Assembly (NCBI RefSeq): GCF_001518015.1
Contig: NZ_LPUY01000008.1
Coordinates: 186,001-250,000 of the forward strand
Length of the DNA: 64,000 bases
Source of the DNA: Tritonibacter horizontis
Lineage (GTDB): Bacteria; Pseudomonadota; Alphaproteobacteria; Rhodobacterales; Rhodobacteraceae
Direction of reading: 5' to 3'
Shown: positions 1 to 9,137 of the stretch, in pieces
Numbering within the stretch: the first letter of the stretch is position 1
Layout of the letters: each line of letters starts with the position of its first letter
The notes under the pieces: generated by a model
Told to the model about the DNA's origin: nothing
The model's input: only the letters and a program-made list of their open reading frames with translations
The model's database searches: none
Program-made: the position numbers and the translations under genes

Positions 1-1
1 G

Positions 2-748
2 CAAAGCCGCTATCCTGATGTAGGTGCGGAAAACGGGATGACCTCTGGCCCCTATTCGATCCTGCAGGGGTTCTCCGAACTGTTTGAGAATTTTGAACCC
101 TGGTTTGCCCGGGCCACCGGCGCCCGCGTTCATGGCCATCTGTTTGCGCCAGAGCGTGCGGTGTTCTCGGATGATCAGCAGTTGTTCAATGGCTGTCTCA
201 GCGACAATGCCAGGTCGCGGGACTATAATCCTGAACGTTTTTTGTCCAACTTGATCTGGAACACCCGGGGCGAGCGGCAATGTTTTCAGTTCGGACCGCG
301 CGATACGCAGAAGGCCAATTGGTTCATGGCCCGCGACGCCAATGCACAGATCTCGGTCATCTCCGGCGCCTGGGCGATTCCGCTGTTCAAGTCCAACGCG
401 AATTTTACTGAGCTCCGACGCGAAGCGGCGCGCCTGCAGCAGATCGAATCTGATCAGCTGCAGCTCTTGCGGTCAAAATGGGTATCCGCCCGTATTCGGA
501 TCTGGAGTATGGCGGAGTTTGTCGAGGCCCCGATGGAAAACCTGCAGACCATCGTCGATGAAATCGGCCCCCTTGCCAACAGCCACCTGAGCGAGGCTCC
601 GAAAATGGTCGACCTTGTTGGTTTTGGCCAATTCCTGCAGAACCTGAAAAACCAGGGCATGCATCCCTATTTGATGGGCGATTTCCCGGTCGACCCTACG
701 CCGGCGCAAACGTCTCAACGCCCCCGCAAACCCTACCTGGTGAAATAG
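2..748 (+). CDS. Unrecognised protein, probably 5'-truncated by the window edge
   Basis: The reading frame is open from base 2 to the stop at 746-748. The first ATG is at 38, but it has no good ribosome binding site and the frame continues upstream of it, so the gene probably begins outside the window. I do not recognise the family. The visible part is soluble, with no membrane segment. It has a helical, charged stretch in the middle (LRREAARLQQIESDQLQLL) and ends in a proline- and arginine-rich tail. The stop is only 6 bases before the sulfotransferase-like gene, so the two are probably cotranscribed and may belong to the same surface-glycan or sulfation locus. The functional link is inference. 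Confidence 0.6.
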   Translation, partial: QSRYPDVGAENGMTSGPYSILQGFSELFENFEPWFARATGARVHGHLFAPERAVFSDDQQLFNGCLSDNARSRDYNPERFLSNLIWNTRGERQCFQFGPRDTQKANWFMARDANAQISVISGAWAIPLFKSNANFTELRREAARLQQIESDQLQLLRSKWVSARIRIWSMAEFVEAPMENLQTIVDEIGPLANSHLSEAPKMVDLVGFGQFLQNLKNQGMHPYLMGDFPVDPTPAQTSQRPRKPYLVK

Positions 749-754
749 ATCTCG

Positions 755-2182
755 ATGGCTGACCGTTTTTCCTCCTTTGTGGTCTTTGCTGAAATGCGGA
801 CCGGGTCCAATTTTCTCGAAACCAACCTGAACGCGCTCGAAGGGGTCCGTTGTCATGGTGAGGCGTTCAACCCGCATTTCATCGGCTACCCCAACCGGAC
901 AGAGGTGCTGGGGATCTCGCAGGAGATGCGCGACAACGATCCCCATCAGCTGCTTGAAGCCGTCCGTGCGGCGCCCGGGGGCCTCGGTGGCTTCCGGTAT
1001 TTCCACGATCACGACCCTCGTGTTCTGGATGCCATTCTCGATGACGAGACTGTTGCCAAGATCATTCTCACGCGCAATCCGCTCGACAGCTATGTTTCCT
1101 GGAAAATCGCCAAGGCGACCGGGCAGTGGAAGCTGACCAATGTCACCCGCCGCAAGGACGCGAGTGCGCCTTTTGACGCGGCAGAGTTCGCGACGCATGT
1201 CGACGCCCTGCAGCAGTTTCAGGTGACCTTGTTGAATCGCCTGCAGCGGTCCGGTCAAACCGGGTTCTACCTCGCCTATGAGGATCTGCAGGATGTGGAG
1301 GTGATGAACGGTCTGGCAAAATGGCTAGGTGTATCGGCGCGCCTTGATGCGCTGGACGATACGTTGAAACGACAGAACCCCGCGCCGGCGATTTCCAAGG
1401 TCAGCAACCCGGACGAGATGGTCGAGGCGCTGGCGGGCGTGGACCGGTTCAACCTGTCGCGCACGCCCAATTTCGAACCACGTCGCGGACCAGTCGTGCC
1501 GTCCTATGTGCTCGGAGCTGAAACGCCGCTGATGTTTATGCCGGCACAGACCGGCATCGACAATCTTGTCACGGATTGGTTGGCTCAGCTTGATGGCGTC
1601 TCGGCCGAGGCACTGCCCACGCGCATGAACCAGAAACAGCTGCGGCAGTGGCGACGCGCGTCGCCCGGTCATCGCAGCTTTACTGTGGTGCGACATCCTT
1701 TGGCACGCGCGCATACGGCGTTTTGCACCAAGATCCTCTGCAAGGGACCGGGGAGCCTGCGTCAGATCCGAAATACGCTCCGTCGTCAGTTCAAGCTGGA
1801 TATTCCCGAGCAGGAGATTGACGGCACCTACGGCGCCAAGCAGCATTTGATCGCGTTTGCGCAGTTTTTGGAATTTCTCAAGGCCAATCTGGCGGGGCAA
1901 ACCGCGATCCGGGTCGATGCCAGCTGGGCCAGCCAGACGCAGATCGTGAACGGGTTTGCAGAACTGGCCCTGCCGGATTTGATCTTGCGCGACACAGAAC
2001 TTCAGGACGACCTGCCACGTTTGGCCCGGAAACTGGGCAAAGAGGTGTCCCCCTCCGTGGCTATGCCGTTGGATGATACGCCGATCAGCCTCAGCCAGAT
2101 CTATCATCCGGATCTCGAGGAGCTGTGCCGGACCATTTACATGCGCGACTACCTGACCTTCGGTTTTGGAACCTGGGCCTAG
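755..2182 (+). CDS. Double sulfotransferase-family protein (NodH-like N-terminal half)
   Basis: 475 aa. The N-terminal half reads like a NodH-type sulfotransferase. FAEMRTGSNFLETNL near residue 11 fits the 5'-phosphosulfate loop of PAPS enzymes, and ILTRNPLDSYVSW near residue 110 fits the 3'-phosphate binding motif. The second half carries another RHPLARAHTAF motif near residue 313, typical of sulfotransferase families acting on carbohydrates, but I see no clear second 5'-phosphosulfate loop. Such enzymes transfer sulfate from PAPS to sugars or lipids in the cytoplasm. The protein is nearly twice the usual single-domain length, so it looks like a fusion or tandem duplication. The start follows the upstream gene by 6 bases with a poor ribosome binding site, suggesting translational coupling. 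The substrate is unknown. Confidence 0.7.
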   Translation: MADRFSSFVVFAEMRTGSNFLETNLNALEGVRCHGEAFNPHFIGYPNRTEVLGISQEMRDNDPHQLLEAVRAAPGGLGGFRYFHDHDPRVLDAILDDETVAKIILTRNPLDSYVSWKIAKATGQWKLTNVTRRKDASAPFDAAEFATHVDALQQFQVTLLNRLQRSGQTGFYLAYEDLQDVEVMNGLAKWLGVSARLDALDDTLKRQNPAPAISKVSNPDEMVEALAGVDRFNLSRTPNFEPRRGPVVPSYVLGAETPLMFMPAQTGIDNLVTDWLAQLDGVSAEALPTRMNQKQLRQWRRASPGHRSFTVVRHPLARAHTAFCTKILCKGPGSLRQIRNTLRRQFKLDIPEQEIDGTYGAKQHLIAFAQFLEFLKANLAGQTAIRVDASWASQTQIVNGFAELALPDLILRDTELQDDLPRLARKLGKEVSPSVAMPLDDTPISLSQIYHPDLEELCRTIYMRDYLTFGFGTWA

Positions 2183-2223
2183 ACGCGACGCGCGTTACCG
2201 ACGGCGAGGCCCGGATCCTGGTC

Positions 2224-2688
2224 TCAGGCGGCCTGAACGGATTGGTTCTCTGTCAGGATTGTATAAAGCGTTGTGGGATCGGGGTTCGCTCGCAATTTCG
2301 TGCACAGACTCTGTTCCCGCAGGGTGCGGGACACAAGCGCAAGCGCCTTCAGATGTTCTGCGCCCGCGTCAACCGGGGCGAAAAGAGCAAAGGCAATATC
2401 GACCGGCTGGCGATCAACGGCGCCAAAATCCAGCGGCTTCTCCAGCAGCACAAAGATTCCGACCACCTGGTCGATCCCGTTCAGGCGCGCATGGGGCAGG
2501 GCAACACCGTGCCCGACACCCGTCGGGCCAAGGCTTTCGCGGTCGAGCAGCGCTTCGACAGTGGTTTGCGCATCCAGCCGATGGGCGAAATTGGCGACTT
2601 CGGCGATTTCCTGGAACAGGCGCTTCTTGCTGGAAGCTGCACCAATGACCCGCACGGCCTCTTGTTTGAGGATGTTCGAAATCTGCAT
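2224..2688 (-). CDS. ptsN: Nitrogen-regulatory phosphotransferase EIIA(Ntr)
   Basis: 154 aa, the normal length of PtsN. This is the terminal phosphoacceptor of the PTS-Ntr chain (PtsP-PtsO-PtsN), a cytoplasmic regulator of potassium, nitrogen and envelope functions rather than a sugar importer. The phosphorylatable histidine is His66 in GVALPHAR. It follows hpf on the same strand after 53 bases that contain a strong hairpin, in the conserved lptB-hpf-ptsN neighbourhood. It converges with the sulfotransferase gene. A GGAG ribosome binding site precedes the ATG. Confidence 0.93.
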   Translation of the reverse strand: MQISNILKQEAVRVIGAASSKKRLFQEIAEVANFAHRLDAQTTVEALLDRESLGPTGVGHGVALPHARLNGIDQVVGIFVLLEKPLDFGAVDRQPVDIAFALFAPVDAGAEHLKALALVSRTLREQSLCTKLRANPDPTTLYTILTENQSVQAA

Positions 2689-2708
2689 TGCTCTGCTCCA
2701 TTCGGGGT

Positions 2709-2733
2709 GAAGGGGCCGTGGTATGGCCCCTTC
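2709..2733 (-). other. Intercistronic hairpin between hpf and ptsN
   Basis: A perfect 9-bp inverted repeat, GAAGGGGCC and GGCCCCTTC, separated by 7 bases, fills most of the 53-base hpf-ptsN gap. No U-run follows it on the minus strand. It is therefore more likely an attenuating or RNA-stabilising element than a full terminator. Confidence 0.6.
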
Positions 2734-2741
2734 GCAAATCC

Positions 2742-3305
2742 TTACGGCTCGATCCAGCCGATGTTGCCATCGTCCCGTCGATACACCACGTTCAATCCAT
2801 CTTTGGTGTCGCTTCGAAACACCAAAACAGGAGATCCCGCCAGTTCCATCTGCATCACAGCTTCACCAACGGACAGAGACGGGATCTTGGTCTCCATCTC
2901 AGCGACGATGATAGGCTGCAACGAGTCCGGTTCGACTTCGGAATCTACCTGTTCAGAGGCGAGGATATACGAGCTGGCTCCCATAAGTTCAACCGGCTCA
3001 CTCCGGTCGCGGTGGTGATCTTTCAACCGTCGCTTGTACCGCCGGAGCTGCTTGTCCATCTTTTCCAGACATCCATCAAAGGACATATAGATTTCAGTGG
3101 CATGCGCCTTGGCCTGACAGGTCAGGCCAGTCGATAGGTGAACAATGGTTTCGCAGACATATTCATGCGCGTGGCGGGAGAAGACGACTTGGGCATCGGT
3201 CGGCCGACCGGCGTATTTCTCCAAGACCGCGCTCAGCTCTGTCTCTACGTGGGTTTGTAGGGATTCGCCGATGTCGATCTGTTTTCCGCTGACTTTGTAA
3301 CGCAT
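2742..3305 (-). CDS. hpf: Long-form ribosome hibernation promoting factor
   Basis: 187 aa. The S30AE/YfiA domain occupies roughly residues 1-100 (MRYKVSGKQIDIGESLQTHV at the start) and a long-form C-terminal dimerisation domain roughly residues 130-187 (VLVFRSDTKDGLNVVYRRDD). Long HPF binds the 30S decoding site and pairs ribosomes into inactive 100S dimers in stationary phase. The start is well supported by TAAGGAG 6-7 bases before the ATG. A 278-base gap upstream, with no gene, probably holds its own promoter. It precedes ptsN on the same strand. Confidence 0.92.
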   Translation of the reverse strand: MRYKVSGKQIDIGESLQTHVETELSAVLEKYAGRPTDAQVVFSRHAHEYVCETIVHLSTGLTCQAKAHATEIYMSFDGCLEKMDKQLRRYKRRLKDHHRDRSEPVELMGASSYILASEQVDSEVEPDSLQPIIVAEMETKIPSLSVGEAVMQMELAGSPVLVFRSDTKDGLNVVYRRDDGNIGWIEP

Positions 3306-3583
3306 GTGATCTCCTTAATGTTAAGCCTGGATGCATAGGGAAACACGCAGTTGACCTGCGGTCGCCGTGTTATGAACGCCAGGAAGGATGGGCCGCGTGT
3401 GCAACAAGCAGCGCACCGGACCCTGGACACAGGGCCAAATGGGTGACTGCAGCGGGTTGCACATTTGCCATGCGTCAATTCGATGACAATCGCCCGCCGG
3501 AGTCAATGCAATTCCATGCGCATTTTTCCGGGTTACCCCCTGGATCAGCGAGGCTTTGCTTAGAAAATTGTCACAAATAGCGT

Positions 3584-4342
3584 TTAAGAGATGCGAAAAT
3601 TATCGCCAAGATAGACGCGACGGACATTTTCGTTCTCGACCACTTCTTCCGGCGTGCCGGACATCAGCACCTGCCCATCATGCAGGATATAGGCGCGGTC
3701 GACGATTTCGAGCGTTTCGCGCACATTGTGGTCGGTGATCAGCACACCGATGCCACGAGTCTTCAGATCAGCCACCAGGTTGCGGATATCCCCGACCGAA
3801 ATCGGATCGACACCGGCAAAAGGTTCATCAAGGAGTAGATATTTGGGATCCGCAGCCAGGCAGCGGGCGATTTCCACCCGGCGTCGTTCACCACCAGAGA
3901 GCGCCAGCGCCGGAGCGCGCCGTAAATGTTCGATTGAGAAATCGGACAGCAATTCTTCGAGCCGCTCACGGCGCTTGTGTTCCTGCGACAGAGCAATATC
4001 GAGCACCGCCGAGATGTTATCCTCGACCGAAAGCCCGCGAAAGATCGACATTTCCTGCGGAAGATAGCCGATCCCCAACCGTGCCCGCCGGTACATCGGC
4101 AGATTCGTGACGGGTTGCCCGTCGATGCTGACCGTGCCGGCCTCGGGAAAGACAAGTCCGGCAATCGTGTAAAAGCTGGTTGTCTTGCCGGATCCGTTCG
4201 GCCCCATCAGCGCCACCACCTCGCCCCGGTTCAGCTCCATGGAGACGTCGCGGATGACGACTTTTTTCCGATAGCTTTTGCGCATCTTTTCAATGCGCAG
4301 GCCAGAACTGCCGGGGGTTACTTTCAGATCGGGGCGGGGCAT
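3584..4342 (-). CDS. lptB: LPS export ABC transporter ATP-binding protein
   Basis: 252 aa. This is the cytoplasmic ATPase of the LptB2FGC complex, which extracts lipopolysaccharide from the inner membrane. Walker [10 protein letters not shown] lies at about 47-55, the signature LSGGE at 148-152 and Walker B LLLDEP at 169-174, followed by the LptB-typical FAGVDPISV. The ATG overlaps the lptA stop by one base (TGATG), so the pair is translationally coupled. In many proteobacteria rpoN follows lptB; here hpf follows directly. Confidence 0.95.
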   Translation of the reverse strand: MPRPDLKVTPGSSGLRIEKMRKSYRKKVVIRDVSMELNRGEVVALMGPNGSGKTTSFYTIAGLVFPEAGTVSIDGQPVTNLPMYRRARLGIGYLPQEMSIFRGLSVEDNISAVLDIALSQEHKRRERLEELLSDFSIEHLRRAPALALSGGERRRVEIARCLAADPKYLLLDEPFAGVDPISVGDIRNLVADLKTRGIGVLITDHNVRETLEIVDRAYILHDGQVLMSGTPEEVVENENVRRVYLGDNFRIS

Positions 4343-4842
4343 CAGTTCTTGGAGCCGCCGGAAAGGGTGGTGCGCACGCGTCCGCTGAGCGTTGCATTGC
4401 CGGTGGCCAGATTGACCAGCATTCGTTCCGCGCCCAATGTTCGTGTGCCCTGGGTCAGCAACACGTCGCCGCGCATCTCGACGGTGCCGCTGTCGATGGC
4501 GTAATCTGCTTCGCCTGCCTCGGCGGCATCCTCGCCACTCACCAGAAGCACATTGCCCCGTGCCTCAAGCCGTTCGATGCCGCTGCTGCCTTCGCCCTTG
4601 TTGATCACAAGCACGCTATCGGCGCTCAGCCGCATATCGCCCTGCATGATCAGAACGTTCCCTTCGAACAGGGCGGATCCGTCTTCCTGATTGACGTTCA
4701 ACCCATCCGCTGTGACCTCGACAGGTTGCGAGGTGTCCGTCTTCAGGACGCCAAAGGAAATGTCGGTTCCCTGCGCGCCGGCGGCCGGGGCGAGAGAGAG
4801 GGCAGCAAGGCCGAGACAGAAAACAAAAGCGAGTCGTTGCAC
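4342..4842 (-). CDS. lptA: Periplasmic LPS transport protein LptA
   Basis: 166 aa with a signal peptide of about 23 residues ([20 protein letters not shown]). The rest is an OstA-type beta-rich domain ([20 protein letters not shown]) that forms part of the periplasmic bridge carrying LPS to the outer membrane. It lies between lptC (3-base gap) and lptB (one-base overlap) in one minus-strand operon. Confidence 0.92.
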   Translation of the reverse strand: MQRLAFVFCLGLAALSLAPAAGAQGTDISFGVLKTDTSQPVEVTADGLNVNQEDGSALFEGNVLIMQGDMRLSADSVLVINKGEGSSGIERLEARGNVLLVSGEDAAEAGEADYAIDSGTVEMRGDVLLTQGTRTLGAERMLVNLATGNATLSGRVRTTLSGGSKN

Positions 4843-4845
4843 AGG

Positions 4846-5445
4846 TTATCTTTCTTCTTTTGCTGGATCGTACACCAGCTTGACGCCGTCCGTGAACTCA
4901 ATATGCACGGCACCTTTCATCGAATTTGTGAAGATCCGCATCGCGCCAGCCGTAAAATCGCCATAGGGGCCAGTGGCCGTGATCTGTCCGGGGCTGCGAA
5001 TTTCCGAGGCGCTGAGCCGCGCCAGAAGCGTTTCTGTTTCGACCCGCGTTCCGTCCGAGGTCAGAACCCGCACGTTGCCAGTCAGCGTTGCGGTGTCGTT
5101 GCGGGGGTGAACCGTTCCGGCGTCGGACAGCAGCAGGATGCTTTTCCCCAGAGATGTGCGGATTTCCGCTTCCAGGTCGGTCGCAGAGGCGACGCCTTGT
5201 TCCTGATCCGGAACCGCCTTGGCGGCGGCAATTGTGATCTCATGTCCGGATTCGGTTGTGCCGCTAAAGAACGGTGCCGTGATCTGCTGATTCCGAAGCC
5301 GGTCTTCGATCTCGAATTGGGCAAAGGGGATTGTCGGATCTGTCTCGACCTGCCTCGCGATCAGAAACAAGGTGGACAGAAGCGCCACAGCCGCCAGCGG
5401 CAACACGACCTTGAGGAGGGCAATGATGCGTGAGTAGCGATCCAT
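4846..5445 (-). CDS. lptC: LPS export protein LptC
   Basis: 199 aa with a single N-terminal membrane anchor at about 8-31 (IIALLKVVLPLAAVALLS). A periplasmic LptC/OstA-like beta domain follows. LptC receives LPS from LptBFG and hands it to LptA. It is the first gene of lptC-lptA-lptB and lies 62 bases downstream of rnd, with which it may be cotranscribed. Sequence identity across this family is low, so the call rests on anchor, length and neighbours. Confidence 0.88.
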   Translation of the reverse strand: MDRYSRIIALLKVVLPLAAVALLSTLFLIARQVETDPTIPFAQFEIEDRLRNQQITAPFFSGTTESGHEITIAAAKAVPDQEQGVASATDLEAEIRTSLGKSILLLSDAGTVHPRNDTATLTGNVRVLTSDGTRVETETLLARLSASEIRSPGQITATGPYGDFTAGAMRIFTNSMKGAVHIEFTDGVKLVYDPAKEER

Positions 5446-5507
5446 CTCTTGGCCATCCTGTTGTGTCAGCGGTGCATGAAGAATTCGAAGCGACAGGTGA
5501 AACCCTG

Positions 5508-6122
5508 TCAGGAATGCGCAAAGATATCCGTTTCCGGCCAGCCGGCCAGATCCAATTGCGCGCGCGTTGGCAGGAAATCAAAACAGGATTGCGCCAGCGC
5601 CATGCGGTCTTCCCGCTCCAGCCGTTTGTTCAGCGCGTCACGCAGCCGGTGCAGGTACAACACGTCGGATGCCGCATAATCCTGCTGCGCTTGGGTCAGG
5701 GTGTGGGCGCCCCAATCACTCATCTGCTGTTGTTTCGACAGATCAAGCCCCAGCAAATCCTGGGTCAGGTTTTTCAGCCCATGCCGATCCGTATAGGTGC
5801 GCACCAGACGGCTTGCGATTTTGGTGCAATAGACCGGCGCCGCCAAAGCTCCAAAGGCATGAAACAAGGCAGCGATGTCGAACCGGCCATAGTGAAACAG
5901 CTTGAGGACAGCGGGGTCCGTCAACAGACGCGCGAGATTGGGGGCCTTCGTCTGTCCCTTGGCGATTTGCACCAGATGCGCCTCGCCGTCCCCGCTGGAC
6001 AATTGCACGACGCAAAGGCGGTCGCGATGGGGATGCAGCCCCATGGTTTCGCAATCAATCGCCACAGCTGACCCAAGATCCAGACCGTCGGGCAGGTCGT
6101 GCTGATAAAGATGGGTGGCCAC
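5508..6122 (-). CDS. rnd: Ribonuclease D-type 3'-5' exonuclease, single domain
   Basis: 204 aa, only the DEDDy exonuclease domain. AIDCETMGL gives the first Asp/Glu pair, HYGRFDIAAL the third acid and DYAASDVLYLHRL the YxxxD signature. The HRDC domains of the roughly 375-aa E. coli RNase D are absent, which is common in Rhodobacteraceae. The expected role is 3' trimming of tRNA and other small RNAs in the cytoplasm. It lies upstream of lptCAB on the same strand. Confidence 0.85.
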   Translation of the reverse strand: MATHLYQHDLPDGLDLGSAVAIDCETMGLHPHRDRLCVVQLSSGDGEAHLVQIAKGQTKAPNLARLLTDPAVLKLFHYGRFDIAALFHAFGALAAPVYCTKIASRLVRTYTDRHGLKNLTQDLLGLDLSKQQQMSDWGAHTLTQAQQDYAASDVLYLHRLRDALNKRLEREDRMALAQSCFDFLPTRAQLDLAGWPETDIFAHS

Positions 6123-6282
6123 GTGGCTGTCCTCGGCGCTTGTTGTCAGGAACGGGTGTTCTGGACATAGGAGTTTTGAGGTCTGAACTCAACAGGGCGC
6201 CGCGCGGCATCACAGCGCCGTAACCGCAAACAGGGACCGGCGCAAATCTGCATTTGAGGGCTCCATTTCGATCTAAGGCAGA

Positions 6283-6328
6283 TTGACAACGATTGTCACC
6301 TCTGTTTTATTTTACCTGCCGAAATAAA
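6283..6328 (+). promoter_or_regulatory. Candidate xylBA promoter with two overlapping palindromes
   Basis: A perfect TTGACA -35 at 6283-6288 is followed, after 17 bases, by TTTATT (-10) at 6306-6311. Two inverted repeats overlap it. TGACAA-CGA-TTGTCA (6284-6298) covers the -35. TTTATTT-N9-AAATAAA (6306-6328) covers the -10. The second has the TTATTT...AAATAA form known for ROK repressors such as NagC/Mlc, and a ROK regulator is encoded at this locus. The first could bind a second regulator. The sequence is directly visible; the regulator assignment is inference. Confidence 0.6.
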
Positions 6329-6378
6329 TCTGTGTGGGGCCAAATGGCCTGCGCAGCTGGCGATTGGGAGGAGATACT

Positions 6379-7830
6379 ATGTATTTGGGTCTTGACGTGG
6401 GAACGTCGGGGCTGCGCGCGTTGCTGTCTGATGAGGGCGGCAATGTCATTGGCGTGGCGGATGCATCCTATGGGGTTTCACACCCTCACACCGGGTGGAG
6501 CGAGCAGGATCCGCAGGACTGGATCACGGCCTGTGAGACAGCTGTCGCGGCTCTGCGGTCCGCTCACCCCGGCGCATTGGCGCAATTGCGCGGTATCGGG
6601 CTTAGTGGTCACATGCACGGGGCAACCTTGCTGGACAGTGACGGCAAGGTTTTGCGGCCCTGCATCCTTTGGAACGACACCCGTTCCGCGGCGGAGGCTG
6701 CCGTATTGGATGGAACCGACGGCGTGCGGGACCTGTCTGGCAATATTGTCTTTCCAGGCTTCACCGCGCCCAAGCTGGCCTGGGTCAAGGCGCATGAGCC
6801 AGAGATCTTTCAACGTATCGCCAAAGTGCTGTTGCCAAAGGACTATGTCCGCTACTGGCTGACTGGCGAGTTCATCTCCGATATGTCCGACAGCGCCGGC
6901 ACGTCCTGGCTGGACGTGGGCGCGCGCGACTGGTCTTCGCAGCTTCTTGAGGCGTCAGGCATGCGCCGGGATCAGATGCCGGAGCTGGTCGAAGGCTCCG
7001 CTCCCGGCGGCACGCTGCGTGACGCGCTCCGGCAGGACTGGGGCATTCGGGCCGCTGTGGTTGTGGCTGGCGGTGGCGGCGACAATGCCGTGGCGGCCTG
7101 CGGCGCAGGTTGTTTTCGCGAGGGTGAAGGGTTCGTCAGCCTCGGGACATCCGGTGTGTTGCTGGCGGCAAAGGGACATTATCGCCCCGATCCGGCTTCG
7201 GCCGTGCATACATTTTGTCATGCGGTGCCCCAGACCTGGTACCAGATGGGCGTCATTCTGGCCGCGACCGATTGCCTGAACTGGTTGTCGCGCACGCTGG
7301 GGCAGACCCCCGCCACCCTGGCCGAGCGACTGCCGAGCCGGATCGAAAAACCCTCTTCAATCACCTTCCTGCCGTATCTGTCCGGCGAGCGGACACCGCA
7401 TAATGATGCCAGCATCCGCGCCAGTTTCGTGGGGCTCGACATTGGCGATGGTCCGGCCGAAATGACCCAAGCCGTGATGGAGGGCGTCGCCTTTGCCCTG
7501 CGTGACTGTCTGGAGGCGCTTAAAGGGACGCAGACCGATCTGACCCGCTTGCTTGCGGTCGGCGGTGGCACCCAATCGCCCTATTGGGTCGAAACCCTGG
7601 CCACCGTGCTCGGCATCCCGCTGGACCTGCCCGACAAGGGCGAATTCGGTGCCGCCCTCGGTGCGGCGCGCCTGGCCATGGCCGCCACAGGTGCGGATTT
7701 GGCCAGTGTCATGACCGCACCGCCCACCTCTCACACCATAGATCCACGCCCGGAGCTGGCCGAAGCCTTTGACGCTTCTTATGACCGCTACCGCGCCCTC
7801 TACCCGAAGATGAAGGAACTGATGACATGA
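6379..7830 (+). CDS. xylB: Xylulokinase
   Basis: 483 aa, a FGGY-family kinase phosphorylating D-xylulose to xylulose 5-phosphate. [11 protein letters not shown] is the N-terminal phosphate-binding motif, [12 protein letters not shown] the substrate region, and [14 protein letters not shown] contains the catalytic Asp at about 235. I chose ATG 6379 because GGGAGGAG precedes it; the frame is open further upstream, but that would run past the promoter region. The stop overlaps the xylA ATG by four bases (ATGA), so the two are coupled. First gene of xylB-xylA-epimerase-peroxidase. Confidence 0.95.
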   Translation: MYLGLDVGTSGLRALLSDEGGNVIGVADASYGVSHPHTGWSEQDPQDWITACETAVAALRSAHPGALAQLRGIGLSGHMHGATLLDSDGKVLRPCILWNDTRSAAEAAVLDGTDGVRDLSGNIVFPGFTAPKLAWVKAHEPEIFQRIAKVLLPKDYVRYWLTGEFISDMSDSAGTSWLDVGARDWSSQLLEASGMRRDQMPELVEGSAPGGTLRDALRQDWGIRAAVVVAGGGGDNAVAACGAGCFREGEGFVSLGTSGVLLAAKGHYRPDPASAVHTFCHAVPQTWYQMGVILAATDCLNWLSRTLGQTPATLAERLPSRIEKPSSITFLPYLSGERTPHNDASIRASFVGLDIGDGPAEMTQAVMEGVAFALRDCLEALKGTQTDLTRLLAVGGGTQSPYWVETLATVLGIPLDLPDKGEFGAALGAARLAMAATGADLASVMTAPPTSHTIDPRPELAEAFDASYDRYRALYPKMKELMT

Positions 7831-9137
7831 CCACTGGATTTTTTGGCGATATCTCGCAAATTCAATACGAAGGCGAGGACAGCACCAATCCGCTGGCCTT
7901 CCGCCACTACAACCCGGACGAGGTTGTTCTGGGCAAGCGGATGGAAGACCATCTGCGCTTTGCAACCTGTTACTGGCACAGCTTTGTCTGGCCAGGCGGC
8001 GATCCGTTTGGCGGTCAGACCTTTGACCGGCCCTGGTTCAAGGACTCGATGGAAGCGGCCAAGCTGAAGGCGGACGTGGCGTTTGAAATGTTCACGCTGC
8101 TGCAGTCGCCCTATTACTGCTTCCACGATGCCGATGTGCGTCCCGAGGGGGCGGATTTTGCCGAAAACACCCGCAACCTGAACGAGATCGTCGACTACTT
8201 CGCGAAGAAACAGGAAGAAACCGGCGTCAAACTGCTCTGGGGCACTGCCAACCTGTTCTCCAACGCGCGGTTCATGTCCGGTGCGGCGACCAACCCTGAC
8301 CCGGATGTCTTTGCGTTTTCGGCCGCAACCATCAAGACCTGCATGGATGCCACCCATCGCCTGGGCGGCGAAAACTACGTGCTCTGGGGCGGGCGCGAAG
8401 GCTACGAAACACTGCTGAACACCGACCTGAAGCAGGAAGACCAGCAATTGGGGCGCATGCTCAACCTGGTGGTCGAATACAAGCACAAGATCGGCTTCAA
8501 GGGTGCGATCCTGGTCGAACCCAAGCCGCAGGAACCGACCAAGCACCAGTACGACTATGACACAGCCACTGTCTATGGCTTCCTGAAGCGTCACGGGCTC
8601 GAAAACGAGGTGAAGATGAACCTCGAACAGGGTCACGCGATTCTGGCGGGCCATTCGTTCGAGCATGAGATCGCGACAGCGCAGGCGCTGGGCATCTTTG
8701 GCTCCATCGACATGAACCGCAACGACTACCAGTCTGGCTGGGATACCGATCAGTTCCCGAACAACACGCCCGAAGTGGCGCTGGCCTACTATCACATCCT
8801 CAAACACGGCGGTTTCACCACCGGCGGCACCAACTTTGACGCGAAGCTGCGTCGTCAGTCCATCGACCCCGAAGACCTGTTGATGGCACATGTCGGCGGC
8901 ATGGATATCTGTGCCCGTGGGCTGAAGGCCGCCGCCGCGATGATCGAGGATGGCACCATGGATAGCTTCGTGACCGAGCGCTACGCAGGCTGGCAGCGTC
9001 CAGATGCGCAGGACATGCTGGCCGGCAAGCTGTCGCTCGAAGACATTGTTGCCAAGGTGGAAGGCGACGGGATCAACCCGAAACCACGCTCCGGACGGCA
9101 GGAATATCTGGAAAATGTCCTCAACAGGTTCGTCTGA
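7827..9137 (+). CDS. xylA: Xylose isomerase
   Basis: 436 aa, class II xylose isomerase length. It converts D-xylose to D-xylulose in the cytoplasm with two divalent metals. The catalytic His100/Asp103 pair is in YCFHDADV. Glu231 and Lys233 lie in VEPKPQEP, and Glu267/His270 and the [10 protein letters not shown] and GWDTDQFP loops supply metal ligands. It overlaps xylB by four bases and is followed with no gap by the aldose epimerase gene. Confidence 0.97.
   Translation: MTTGFFGDISQIQYEGEDSTNPLAFRHYNPDEVVLGKRMEDHLRFATCYWHSFVWPGGDPFGGQTFDRPWFKDSMEAAKLKADVAFEMFTLLQSPYYCFHDADVRPEGADFAENTRNLNEIVDYFAKKQEETGVKLLWGTANLFSNARFMSGAATNPDPDVFAFSAATIKTCMDATHRLGGENYVLWGGREGYETLLNTDLKQEDQQLGRMLNLVVEYKHKIGFKGAILVEPKPQEPTKHQYDYDTATVYGFLKRHGLENEVKMNLEQGHAILAGHSFEHEIATAQALGIFGSIDMNRNDYQSGWDTDQFPNNTPEVALAYYHILKHGGFTTGGTNFDAKLRRQSIDPEDLLMAHVGGMDICARGLKAAAAMIEDGTMDSFVTERYAGWQRPDAQDMLAGKLSLEDIVAKVEGDGINPKPRSGRQEYLENVLNRFV

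Noticed and set aside
6176-6192. TTGAG-N7-CTCAA palindrome upstream of rnd
   Set aside because: Short and gapped, with no second copy nearby; could be chance.
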